A stretch of 36,301 nucleotides of DNA from an uncultured Acinetobacter sp. Lineage in GTDB: Bacteria; Cyanobacteriota; Vampirovibrionia; Gastranaerophilales; Gastranaerophilaceae. The position numbers were made by a program, and so were the translations under genes. The stretch covers positions 1 to 36,301 of the forward strand of contig CAMZGT010000016.1 of assembly GCA_947306495.1 (NCBI GenBank), in the 5' to 3' direction. The first letter of the stretch is position 1, and each line of letters begins with the position of its first letter. Of this stretch, positions 1 through 8,147 are shown in pieces. A model generated the notes under the pieces. That model ran no database searches. It was not told the DNA's origin and worked only from the letters and a program-made list of their open reading frames with translations.

Positions 1-3000
1 CGCATCAACAAGCTTATCTGTACGAAAACGCATTCAAAAATTGCATTTTTAAATGACAAAATAGAAGAATTAAGGGCATCTTCTCAGGCAATGTCTGACA
101 ATAAAGCTGAAATGATTATTACCTCTTTATCTGAGTTGGTGAAAGATATCGCAACAAATGCTAATTTACAATCAGGTGAAAACAATATCAAACAAGAAAT
201 TTTAAGTTCATCCGATGCAATTAAGGATAGCATATCAACTAATGCAAAAAGTATAAAAGATGAAATCCTATTTTTACAAAATCAATTCTCAGGTTCACAG
301 AATACTATTCAAAATAGTATATTGGAGAGTGCAAAAAGTATTACTGATGAAATAATATCTTTACAAAGTCAATTTTTGAGTCAAATCGAGCCAATACAAG
401 ATTCTGTGAAAGCAGATATTTTACCGGAAATAAATTCTTTATCAAATAAAATAGAAAGTCTGTTTGAAGAATATTCACTAAATTTAACAAATTTATTAAA
501 TAATAATAATTCAAGTTTTATAGATGATTTGAGAAAAGAGGCTGTTGAGCTGAAAGCTAATTTGGAAATGATTAAAGATAGAATTGACAAAGCAGAATTT
601 TCTCGAATGGATGTTTATCAATCACAGTTAAAAGAATTAAGTAAAACATTTAGTGATTTAACCGAAAGTGCTAAAGAAGCAACAAGAGAAGAAGCTGCTA
701 AGATATCAGAATCATTAATTGAACATAATAAACAATTAATGAATGATGTAGAAAATACTTTGGATACAAAGATTAATACTTTATTATCTTCTAACGCAGA
801 AATTTCAGCAGGTGAATTACAGACTATGGAATCTTTTGCAAATAATATTTTATATGAAGTAGAAAGCGTTAAGCAAAATGTCATAGCGTATAGAGATTTT
901 ATTACCAATCTTGTTAAGGAACAAATGAGTCATTTGTCTGTGTCAATAGAGGCTGATACTGATGTAATTACTCGTGACATAATAGAACAACTGGAAATTT
1001 TAAAGAATGACAGAAAAGATGATATTGTATCATTGACAAGTCAGATTGAAGGTTCTGTTTCAGGTTATATATTTGATTCTGTTAATGATTTGAAATCATA
1101 TCTTGATATTAAAATGGATTCTACAGTTGTTAACAGCAAAATTGATGCGTTAGTAAAAGGACTTCAAGAATCTGCCGATGAAGTAATTTTAAATCTAAAT
1201 AAATTATTGGAAGCAAGCGTTTTTGCTGATAGTATATCAGATTTAAAAAATACAAATAAAATTCTGTTGGATTCTTTGTCTGAAAAATTAAATAATCAGG
1301 TTCAAGAATTTATTACAGAGAATATAACTAAGAAATTTGACGATAAATTAAATTTATTTAATAAGCAGTTTGTTGATACTGTTGTTGACAAATATGAAGA
1401 AGTGAAACTTTTATCAACACAGTACAATTCTTCTTTGGAGAAAATCTCGGTATCAACAGAAGAATTGATATCAAAGTTTGTTGATACTAAGGATGATATT
1501 AGAAATGATATTAAATCTTTATCAGAAAGCATGAACAATTCTATTGATAGTTTGAATAACAGTTTTGTTGAATTGAAATCTCACATATTAAATAAGTCCT
1601 TAGACGAAGCATTTCAACAGGCAGTTAAAAATCAAGTGGCAGAAATTGAATCTTTGGTAAAAGAACAAATGAATTATATCAAGGATATAAATGAATTATG
1701 TTGTGAAAATCTGCCTGAATTAACAGAATTAAGTGCGGTAGTAAAGCATGGTATCCAGCATTCTATAGATGAATTGGCAAAATCGTCGCTTCTTCAAGGG
1801 GATAATTACGAACAAGCTTTAAATAAATTAAAAGTAGATATTATTACTCAACTTATAAATGTATTTAATCAAATATCTTTTGTGTCTGAGCAAGAGGAAA
1901 TTCTTGATTTCATTCAAGAAAAACACAATGACTTAGTTGCGGTGCTAAGCCATATTGTAACGGTTTCTGAGTCTGTTGAAGGCAGATTAAATTCATTGAA
2001 AGCTGATATAAGTAACATAAATGAAAAAATTTCTTCTATATTATCATCAGAGGGAAATGTTGATTATGTATACAGCTTACAGGATTTAGAATCTGACATA
2101 GCAAATTTAAGACTTGTCTTAAATGATATGAAAAAAGATAACAAGTCTGCTGAATTCGAAGAACTGTTAACTTCAACTAACGGTATATATAAGATGGTTG
2201 AGGCAATAAAAACTGAAATGCCGCATTTTGAGATAGGCGAATTCAGAAAAGATTTCGATACATTAACAGAAGATATTGAAAGTATAAGCTCCAGAACTAA
2301 TAAGTTGTTGTTAACATCGGATGAATCGTATAAAACATTGCAAGATAACTTACATGATTTTAAGCTTGTTATTAATGATTTAGATGAAAGGACAAGAAAT
2401 TTTGCACATGAATCCGGTTTAGATAAAATTAACAGTAAATTAGGTACTTTAAACACAATGATTCAAAATGGTGCTAAGACAAATCAAGTATTCAATCAAG
2501 TGTTTGAATATCTTGCAGAATGGGTTGATAATGCAGGTTCACAAATAACCGCTATCTCTGATAAGGTTAGTTCATTAGATGATATCGGTCAAATAAAAGT
2601 TATGTTAGAGGATTTGAAAGCTGAAGCTGCTGATAATTCTGAAAATGAAGAATTAGTCGAAGCTTTAGGATCAGTTTTTGATAAACAAGCAAAAAGGATT
2701 AATTCTATTGAAGCTAAGCTAGACAGAATGCTTGTTGAACAAACTATAAATAATAAAAATAGTAAAATTGACTTGACTCCAATGGAAGATACTTTAAACA
2801 GATTTTTAGTGGCAATTGATTCTAAGATGGCTGAACAGCAAAATAAAATTAATATTTTAGAATCAAAGTTGTCAGAAGTTGTATCTTTGGTTGATAACAA
2901 GGACACTGCTCAATTGACTAAAAAAGTTGGCGGAATGGATAAGCAAATAGCAAAATTAAATAAAAGTATTGAAAAAATAGCATCACATGTTGTTGAAAAG

Positions 3001-3003
3001 TAA
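1..3003 (+). CDS. Very long coiled-coil protein, 5' end outside window
   Basis: The reading frame is open from the first base, so the gene almost certainly starts upstream. The first internal ATG (91) has no Shine-Dalgarno, and the codons before it (LNDKIEELRASSQ) look like coiled coil. About 1000 residues are present, rich in Glu, Lys, Ser, Asn, Leu and Ile, with heptad-like spacing throughout and no signal peptide, membrane segment or catalytic motif that I can see. Counting from the ATG at 91, residues 44-72 and 73-101 form two copies of a 29-residue repeat (conserved AKSI.DEI..LQ.QF), and a third decayed copy starts IQDS at 102. Such proteins can be structural, cytoskeletal or SMC-like, but no ATPase head is visible here. 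Its 3' end overlaps the FAD oxidase gene by 17 bases, so it probably heads the operon running to 5480. Function unknown. Confidence 0.8.
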   Translation, partial: RINKLICTKTHSKIAFLNDKIEELRASSQAMSDNKAEMIITSLSELVKDIATNANLQSGENNIKQEILSSSDAIKDSISTNAKSIKDEILFLQNQFSGSQNTIQNSILESAKSITDEIISLQSQFLSQIEPIQDSVKADILPEINSLSNKIESLFEEYSLNLTNLLNNNNSSFIDDLRKEAVELKANLEMIKDRIDKAEFSRMDVYQSQLKELSKTFSDLTESAKEATREEAAKISESLIEHNKQLMNDVENTLDTKINTLLSSNAEISAGELQTMESFANNILYEVESVKQNVIAYRDFITNLVKEQMSHLSVSIEADTDVITRDIIEQLEILKNDRKDDIVSLTSQIEGSVSGYIFDSVNDLKSYLDIKMDSTVVNSKIDALVKGLQESADEVILNLNKLLEASVFADSISDLKNTNKILLDSLSEKLNNQVQEFITENITKKFDDKLNLFNKQFVDTVVDKYEEVKLLSTQYNSSLEKISVSTEELISKFVDTKDDIRNDIKSLSESMNNSIDSLNNSFVELKSHILNKSLDEAFQQAVKNQVAEIESLVKEQMNYIKDINELCCENLPELTELSAVVKHGIQHSIDELAKSSLLQGDNYEQALNKLKVDIITQLINVFNQISFVSEQEEILDFIQEKHNDLVAVLSHIVTVSESVEGRLNSLKADISNINEKISSILSSEGNVDYVYSLQDLESDIANLRLVLNDMKKDNKSAEFEELLTSTNGIYKMVEAIKTEMPHFEIGEFRKDFDTLTEDIESISSRTNKLLLTSDESYKTLQDNLHDFKLVINDLDERTRNFAHESGLDKINSKLGTLNTMIQNGAKTNQVFNQVFEYLAEWVDNAGSQITAISDKVSSLDDIGQIKVMLEDLKAEAADNSENEELVEALGSVFDKQAKRINSIEAKLDRMLVEQTINNKNSKIDLTPMEDTLNRFLVAIDSKMAEQQNKINILESKLSEVVSLVDNKDTAQLTKKVGGMDKQIAKLNKSIEKIASHVVEK

Positions 3004-4375
3004 TATTAATGATTTAAAAAAAATTTTAAAAAGTGACAAAGTACTGTCTTCAAAGGAAGAATGTTATTGCTATGCTCAAGATTCTACAAACCTCAGAAAT
3101 ACTCCGATGTCACCCGATGCAGTAATTTTCGTTGAATCAATTGAGGATGTCCAAAAAGTTTTAAAATATGCAAATATACATTCAATACCTGTCATCTCAC
3201 GAGGCGCAGGTACAAATATGGTCGGAGCATGTGTCTGTGAGCAAGGTGGTATTGTCCTGAACTTTTCGCGTATGAATAAAATTTTAGAATTTTCTCCTGA
3301 AAATTTGACAATGAAAGTTCAGCCGGGAGTTGTATTGGATGATATAAAAAAATTGGCAGAGTCAGAGGGATTATTTTATCCGCCGGATCCTTCTAATTTT
3401 AAAGTTTCTACTATTGGCGGCAGTATTGCGCAATCTTCTGGCGGAGCTTCTTCTTTTAAGTATGGTACGACAAAAGATTATATTTTGAGTTTAAAGGTTG
3501 TTTTACCTGACGGAACATTGATGAAATTAGGTTCAGGCACGGTTAAGGATGCTGTTGGGTATCATTTAAATCAACTTATAATTGGCAGCGAGGGAACTTT
3601 GGCAGTTGTGGTAGAAGCGGAATTGAAGTTGATACCGAAGCCAGAAACCTCTTCTCTGGTAACTGCTTATTTTAAAAGTATAGAAGACGCAATTCAAGGT
3701 GTAAATACAATTATTAAAGAGCGTATTTTTCCAGCTACAATTGATTTTATGGACAGTAATTCAATAATCACAGTTGAAAAATTTTATCCGTCAGGCTTAA
3801 ATACAAAAAGTGAATGTATGCTAATAGTTGAATTAGATGGAATAGAAGAATCTGTAAATTCACAAATGCAGAAAACGGTGCACGCGTTAGAATGTTCTAA
3901 TTCAACAGAAATAAATTGTATTCTTGATGAAGCGGATAAAGATAGAGTGTGGACGTCAAGACGTTCCAGTTTTGCAGCATCAGCTAAGTTGGGTGTTGAT
4001 GTTGTTACTGATGACATTATTGTTCCAAGAACATCGTTATCTCAGATGATAAAAAGTTGTCAGAGAATTTGCGAAAAATATAATTTAACTCTTTGTTTAG
4101 TAGGTCATGTTGGTGATGGTAATATTCATCCTCAAATTGTGTTGAATTTAGAGAATGATGATGAATTTAAGAATTATCAAGATGCCAAGGCCGAAATATA
4201 TGATGCTGCAATAAAACTTGGTGGAACAATTTCTGCGGAACATGGAGTTGGAATGGAAAAACTTTCATATATGAAACAGACGGTAGATGAAAATGCTTTA
4301 GAATATATGAAGAGAATCAAAAAATTATTTGATCCTAATAATATTTTGAATCCGGGTAAAATTTTTAAAGTTTAA
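2987..4375 (+). CDS. glcD: FAD-linked oxidase, GlcD / D-lactate dehydrogenase type
   Basis: A 462-residue flavoprotein that should oxidise a 2-hydroxy acid such as glycolate or D-lactate. The N-terminal PCMH-type FAD-binding domain (about residues 35-215) carries PVISRGAGTNMVGACV and STIGGSIAQSSGGASSFKYG. The C-terminal FAD-oxidase domain carries LVGHVGDGNIHPQIVLN, GGTISAEHGVGMEKL and the closing FDPNNILNPGKIF, all typical of GlcD. Length matches the family. The ATG lies inside the 3' end of the coiled-coil gene (17-base overlap) without a clear Shine-Dalgarno, which suggests translational coupling. No GlcE or GlcF partner is in the window, so the exact substrate and electron acceptor are open; a D-lactate dehydrogenase is equally possible. 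Confidence 0.88.
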   Translation: MLLKSNINDLKKILKSDKVLSSKEECYCYAQDSTNLRNTPMSPDAVIFVESIEDVQKVLKYANIHSIPVISRGAGTNMVGACVCEQGGIVLNFSRMNKILEFSPENLTMKVQPGVVLDDIKKLAESEGLFYPPDPSNFKVSTIGGSIAQSSGGASSFKYGTTKDYILSLKVVLPDGTLMKLGSGTVKDAVGYHLNQLIIGSEGTLAVVVEAELKLIPKPETSSLVTAYFKSIEDAIQGVNTIIKERIFPATIDFMDSNSIITVEKFYPSGLNTKSECMLIVELDGIEESVNSQMQKTVHALECSNSTEINCILDEADKDRVWTSRRSSFAASAKLGVDVVTDDIIVPRTSLSQMIKSCQRICEKYNLTLCLVGHVGDGNIHPQIVLNLENDDEFKNYQDAKAEIYDAAIKLGGTISAEHGVGMEKLSYMKQTVDENALEYMKRIKKLFDPNNILNPGKIFKV

Positions 4376-4386
4376 AGGAGAATAGT

Positions 4387-4704
4387 ATGGATATAATTGT
4401 TGTATATTGTACAGTGCCTGATAAAAAAATAGCTAAAGACATTACAAAAGTATTAATGAAACATAAGTTGGCAGCTTGCGTAAGTTTGGTTGAAAATGTC
4501 AGATCAACTTTTTCTTGGGATGGTGAGTTGTGCGAAGAAAAAGAACATTTAATGATGATAAAGACCAGAAGAGCTAATTATGCGAAAATTAAGCTCGCGA
4601 TAGAAGAAATGCACTCATATACTGTTCCTGAAATTATAGCTTTACCTATTGTAGATTGTAGTGAAGATTACCTAAAATGGCTGATAAAAGAAACAGAATC
4701 TTAG
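4387..4704 (+). CDS. cutA: Divalent-cation tolerance protein CutA
   Basis: A 105-residue protein of the usual CutA1 length. Recognisable family features are the N-terminal beta strand VVYCTVPD, the KLAACVSLV stretch, the WDGELCEEKEHLMMIKTR segment and the C-terminal VPEIIALPI strand. CutA forms very stable trimers and has been linked to copper and divalent-metal tolerance, but its biochemical role is still unclear. A good ribosome site (AAAGGAGA) lies just upstream, 11 bases after the FAD-oxidase stop. The next gene starts inside its last codons. The operon position beside an FAD oxidase and a zincin-like protein does not itself define a function. Confidence 0.92.
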   Translation: MDIIVVYCTVPDKKIAKDITKVLMKHKLAACVSLVENVRSTFSWDGELCEEKEHLMMIKTRRANYAKIKLAIEEMHSYTVPEIIALPIVDCSEDYLKWLIKETES

Positions 4705-5480
4705 ATTTAGTTAAATATTTAAATTCATTAGGTATTGTAGTAAATGTTGGAAAAAATAAAGCAAGAGGTAACAAAGGCGTTTTTATAAACACACCTAAAT
4801 CATATAGAATAGATGTTTCCGGAAAATTAACTGAGGATGAAATTCTATCGGTACTTGTTCATGAATTCGCACATTATATTCATTATACGTATGATAAGTC
4901 ACTAAAATCTTTGGAATTTGTTTTTTCTCCCTTTGATGACGAAATTTTGGAAGAACTGATATCTGTGACAGTTCAACAGATACCTAAAGATTATGCTGAA
5001 AGTTTGTTTTGCCAAAAAGAACTTATAAAACAGGAAATTAATGAAGTTGTAAATGTAATTAAAAAAGAATATCATAATTTTAAACTTTCGTCCAAGTTAA
5101 TTGATTTAGAAAGAAAAATCACTTTACCATATAAATATTTGTTAAAATATGACAGAGTAAATTTTTTTGGTAATATCTATTCTGTTGATAATGTTTGTGA
5201 ACAGGGAAATTTTTCCGAATGTGAATGTGCTTATATAAAATTTTTGTCCTTAAAAAGAGCATTGAATAGAGTTAACTCAAAAATTTGTAAGCTCAATAAA
5301 TATTATAATAACAATTCAGAGCTTTTTGCGAGATTTGTAGAATTTTATTTTTTATCATATCAAAATACAAAGAAAATTGCACCAAATGCATTTATAATAT
5401 TTGATGAAGCTGTAAAAAATAATAAAATTAAATTATTAAATGAACTGTATAAAATTTTTCAAACGGAATATTCCGTGTAA
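4677..5480 (+). CDS. Zincin-like protein with HEFAH motif, unknown role
   Basis: I do not recognise a named family. The 267-residue protein carries VLVHEFAHYIHY, an HExxH zinc-peptidase signature with His62, Glu63 and His66. Near the C-terminus ELFARFVEFY (Glu215, Glu222) resembles the ELFAR...E.Y helix that follows HExxH in several zincin domains, where a Glu supplies the third zinc ligand. An active gluzincin-type peptidase is therefore plausible. No signal peptide or membrane segment is visible, so it should be cytoplasmic. The ATG at 4677 overlaps cutA by 28 bases; no later in-frame ATG precedes the HExxH motif, so this start is favoured and implies coupled translation. It is the last gene of the operon. 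Confidence 0.75.
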   Translation: MADKRNRILDLVKYLNSLGIVVNVGKNKARGNKGVFINTPKSYRIDVSGKLTEDEILSVLVHEFAHYIHYTYDKSLKSLEFVFSPFDDEILEELISVTVQQIPKDYAESLFCQKELIKQEINEVVNVIKKEYHNFKLSSKLIDLERKITLPYKYLLKYDRVNFFGNIYSVDNVCEQGNFSECECAYIKFLSLKRALNRVNSKICKLNKYYNNNSELFARFVEFYFLSYQNTKKIAPNAFIIFDEAVKNNKIKLLNELYKIFQTEYSV

Positions 5481-5483
5481 TGT

Positions 5484-5511
5484 TTTCCAGCCCTTTTTTT
5501 TGTTTTACAAT
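5484..5511 (+). promoter_or_regulatory. Candidate nadB promoter
   Basis: TTTCCA (5484-5489) and TACAAT (5506-5511) are separated by 16 bases in the 69-base gap before nadB. The -10 matches consensus at five of six positions; the -35 is weaker. A T-run (5494-5501) lies in the spacer. Predicted only. Confidence 0.35.
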
Positions 5512-5549
5512 ATTGTTAGAAACATTTTATTGATTTAAGGGAATGTAAC

Positions 5550-7172
5550 ATGAAGTATTCGGAATATTCAGCAGTTGTTATAGGAAGCGGTGCAGCTGGT
5601 TTGTATGCTGCATTGAAAATTTCGCAGCACATTGAGCTTCCTGAAGGTATACTTCTTGTAACAAAATCAGAATTAGGTGAAAGTAATTCAAAATATGCGC
5701 AAGGCGGGATTGTTGGGGTGCTGCATCAAAACCCTGATGACTGCGTTGATATGCACGTTAATGATACTATAAAAGCAGGGGCAGGATTAAGTGATGATGA
5801 AACTGCAAAATTTATATCTAAAGCTTCTGATGAAGTAATAAATGATTTAATTGAAAATGGTGTAAATTTTGACAAAAATGAAAAAGGAGAGTTGACATTT
5901 ACGCTAGAAGCTGCTCACAGTAAGAGAAGGATTCTTCACTCAGGAGGGGACGCTACAGGAAAGTGTATAATAGAATCACTTGCGAATAGTGTACGTAATG
6001 ACTTAAATATTACTGTAATGGAAAATTCAATGGCTGTTGAACTTTTAGTTAGTGAGAACAGTGAAATAAAAGGTGTTATATTATATAACAGTATAACGGG
6101 TGAACATGAAGTTATATATACATCAGCATTGATATTAGCAACAGGTGGCGTAGGTCAAGTATATAAATATACAACGAACCCGGACGGAGCCACCGGAGAT
6201 GGAATTGCATTAGCCTATGAAGCTGGAGCTGTTATTCAGGATATGGAATTTATACAATTTCATCCAACGGCATTGGCTTTAAGCCCTGATAGTAAAAATA
6301 GATTTTTAATATCCGAAGCTGTCAGAGGAGAAGGGGCAAAGCTTATTAATGGCTATGGCAAAGAATTTATGTCAAAATACAGCGACAAGCGTGAACTTGC
6401 TCCGAGGGATGTTGTTACAAGAGCTATATTTAATGAAATGAATATAGAACATTCTTCAAATGTATATTTAAATGCTTCTATTATCGATTCTGTTAAATTA
6501 TTAAAGCGTTTTCCTACAATATCAGGAAGGTGTAGAGAAAATGGTATTGATATAAGCAAAAAACCGATTCCGGTTGCGCCCGCGGCACATTATACAATGG
6601 GTGGAATCAGAGCTGAAGTTGAAGGAAAAACTTCAATAAAAGGTTTGTATGCTATTGGAGAATGTGCTTCTACCGGATTGCATGGCGCCAACAGATTAGC
6701 AAGTAATTCTCTTCTTGAATGTGTAGTTTGTGCGTATGAACTTGCAAACTATTTGTCTTTTTCTAACTTAGAGATTCCAAAAAGGCTAGATGAAGGTATT
6801 ATTAAAATGATAGATGTTTACTCTCGTACGATTACTCAAAAAGAGTACGACACTGAGAAGTTAAAATCTGAATTGAAAGAGATAATGTGGAATAATGTTG
6901 GCATAATCAGGACTGAAAAATCATTATTAGCAGCAAAAAAAGAGATTGAGAGGTTAAAAGCTGATTTTAAACGTATAAGAAAATGTATATCGAAATCCGA
7001 ATACGAATACAGGAATATGTTGATAGTATCATCTTTAATTATAGAGGGAGCTCTCTCAAGAAAGGAATCCAGGGGTGCTCATTGCAGAGCTGATTATGGG
7101 CAAACTGATTTAAATCCGCTACATTCAAATATTACACTAAATAAGGAGAATGAATTAGTTTATGTTGAATAA
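5550..7172 (+). CDS. nadB: L-aspartate oxidase
   Basis: NadB oxidises L-aspartate to iminoaspartate with FAD, the first step of de novo NAD synthesis. The 540 residues match the family length. Visible motifs are the N-terminal dinucleotide-binding VVIGSGAAGLYAALK (Gly12, Gly14, Gly17), HSGGDATGK, EFIQFHPTAL, the catalytic region SEAVRGEGAKL, RELAPRDVVTRAI, PAAHYTMGGI, GLYAIGECASTGLHGANRLA and the C-terminal SRGAHCRADY. The HPT and REGAHxRxDYP-like motifs separate it from fumarate reductase reasonably well, and adjacency to nadC settles it. AAGGGA lies seven bases before the ATG. Quinolinate synthase (nadA) is not in the window. Confidence 0.95.
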   Translation: MKYSEYSAVVIGSGAAGLYAALKISQHIELPEGILLVTKSELGESNSKYAQGGIVGVLHQNPDDCVDMHVNDTIKAGAGLSDDETAKFISKASDEVINDLIENGVNFDKNEKGELTFTLEAAHSKRRILHSGGDATGKCIIESLANSVRNDLNITVMENSMAVELLVSENSEIKGVILYNSITGEHEVIYTSALILATGGVGQVYKYTTNPDGATGDGIALAYEAGAVIQDMEFIQFHPTALALSPDSKNRFLISEAVRGEGAKLINGYGKEFMSKYSDKRELAPRDVVTRAIFNEMNIEHSSNVYLNASIIDSVKLLKRFPTISGRCRENGIDISKKPIPVAPAAHYTMGGIRAEVEGKTSIKGLYAIGECASTGLHGANRLASNSLLECVVCAYELANYLSFSNLEIPKRLDEGIIKMIDVYSRTITQKEYDTEKLKSELKEIMWNNVGIIRTEKSLLAAKKEIERLKADFKRIRKCISKSEYEYRNMLIVSSLIIEGALSRKESRGAHCRADYGQTDLNPLHSNITLNKENELVYVE

Positions 7173-7992
7173 ATTTTTTATTGAAGAACATGTAAAGCAG
7201 GCTTTGCAAGAAGATATTGGCTTTGGAGATATAACTACGGATTTTTTAACAAATGAAGATGATTATATGTATTGTGTTTTAAACACGCGTGTGGATGGTA
7301 TATTTTGCGGAAAGGAAGTTTTTACAACAGTCTTTAATATTTTATCTTCCAAAATTGAAATAAAATTCTTTTTTAATGATGGTGATGAAATTAAAAAAGG
7401 TGATAAAATTGCTGAAATTAGCGGCCCTGCAAAATATATTTTAATGGGAGAACGGACTGCGCTTAATTATGTACAAAGAATGAGCGGTATAGCAACAGAA
7501 ACAAATAAATTTCAGAAAGCTATCGGAGATAATAAGGCCAAAATTGTTGATACCAGAAAGACAACACCTTGTTTTAGAGCTTTTGAAAAATATTCGGTTA
7601 AAGCAGGCGGTGGAAGCCTTCACAGATTCAATCTTTCTGATTGTGCAATGATAAAAGATAACCACATAAAATATGCCGGAAGTTTAACAAATGCGGTTAA
7701 GAGGCTAAAACAAAATATTTCACATGCTCATAAAATAGAGGTAGAGTGTGATACTATTGAACAAGTGAGAGAAGCTGTTTCTTGCGGTGTAGATATAATT
7801 ATGCTGGATAATATGAATATTGATCAAATGAAAGAAGCTGTAAGTATTATTAATGGCAGCGCTATTGTTGAAGCAAGCGGAAACGTAAACCTTGCTACTG
7901 TTTGTGAAATAGCCGCTTGTGGTGTTGATATTATATCGTCAAGTGCAATTGTTGCAAAGGCACCGACTTTGGATTTAGGTTTGGATATATAA
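7162..7992 (+). CDS. nadC: Nicotinate-nucleotide pyrophosphorylase (quinolinate PRTase)
   Basis: NadC converts quinolinate and PRPP to nicotinate mononucleotide, CO2 and PPi. The 276-residue protein shows the family order: N-terminal DIGFGDITTD, GERTALNYVQRMSGIAT, the substrate-binding segment VDTRKTTPCFRAFEKY (Arg132, Lys133), KAGGGSLHRFNLSD (His154, Arg155), MIKDNHI, EVECDT, IMLDNM and VEASGNV. It overlaps nadB by 11 bases, so the two are co-translated. Five bases after its stop a tRNA gene begins, so nadB-nadC and the tRNA probably share a transcript that is cut by RNase P. Confidence 0.96.
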   Translation: MLNKFFIEEHVKQALQEDIGFGDITTDFLTNEDDYMYCVLNTRVDGIFCGKEVFTTVFNILSSKIEIKFFFNDGDEIKKGDKIAEISGPAKYILMGERTALNYVQRMSGIATETNKFQKAIGDNKAKIVDTRKTTPCFRAFEKYSVKAGGGSLHRFNLSDCAMIKDNHIKYAGSLTNAVKRLKQNISHAHKIEVECDTIEQVREAVSCGVDIIMLDNMNIDQMKEAVSIINGSAIVEASGNVNLATVCEIAACGVDIISSSAIVAKAPTLDLGLDI

Positions 7993-7997
7993 TGTGC

Positions 7998-8071
7998 CTC
8001 CTTGTAGCTCAGTAGGATAGAGCGTTGGTTTCCGAAGCCAAAGGTCGTGGGTTCAATTCCCGCCAAGGAGG
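7998..8071 (+). tRNA. tRNA-Arg (anticodon CCG)
   Basis: A complete cloverleaf folds by eye. The acceptor CTCCTTG (7998-8004) pairs with CAAGGAG (8064-8070). T8005-A8006 are positions 8-9. The D stem is GCTC/GAGC (8007-8010/8020-8023). The anticodon stem TTGGT/GCCAA (8025-8029/8037-8041) holds the loop TTCCGAA with anticodon CCG at 8032-8034. The variable loop is 8042-8046 and the T stem GTGGG/CCCGC (8047-8051/8059-8063) encloses TTCAATT. The discriminator is G8071. CCA is not encoded (TTT follows), so a CCA-adding enzyme is required. It reads the Arg codon CGG. Confidence 0.95.
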
Positions 8072-8086
8072 TTTTATAAAAATATA

Positions 8087-8115
8087 TTAACTTATTGTAC
8101 AATATGTGCTATACT
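8087..8115 (+). promoter_or_regulatory. Candidate promoter of the GAF-GGDEF gene
   Basis: TTAACT (8087-8092), a 17-base spacer and TATACT (8110-8115) lie between the tRNA and the coding region. The predicted transcript would start near 8122 and keep the GAGG ribosome site at 8135-8138. The -35 is weak. Confidence 0.4.
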
Positions 8116-8147
8116 GAGTTATAACTTGAATTTTGAGGTTAATTGGC

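Noticed and set aside
381-2906. Several minus-strand frames of 60-130 codons inside the coiled-coil gene
   Set aside because: They are Leu/Ser/Ile-rich complements of a strongly biased coding strand, have no ribosome sites or domains, and lie wholly within a clear gene.
5463-5476. Palindrome ACGGAATATTCCGT at the end of the zincin-like gene as terminator
   Set aside because: Usable stem is only about four base pairs and the T-run lies 18 bases further on.
5543-5548. ATGTAA start-stop just before nadB
   Set aside because: It directly abuts the ribosome site with no spacing, so it is unlikely to be used.
8133-8147. TTG start for the GAF-GGDEF protein
   Set aside because: It lacks a ribosome site; its codons include the GAGG that fits the GTG at 8148.
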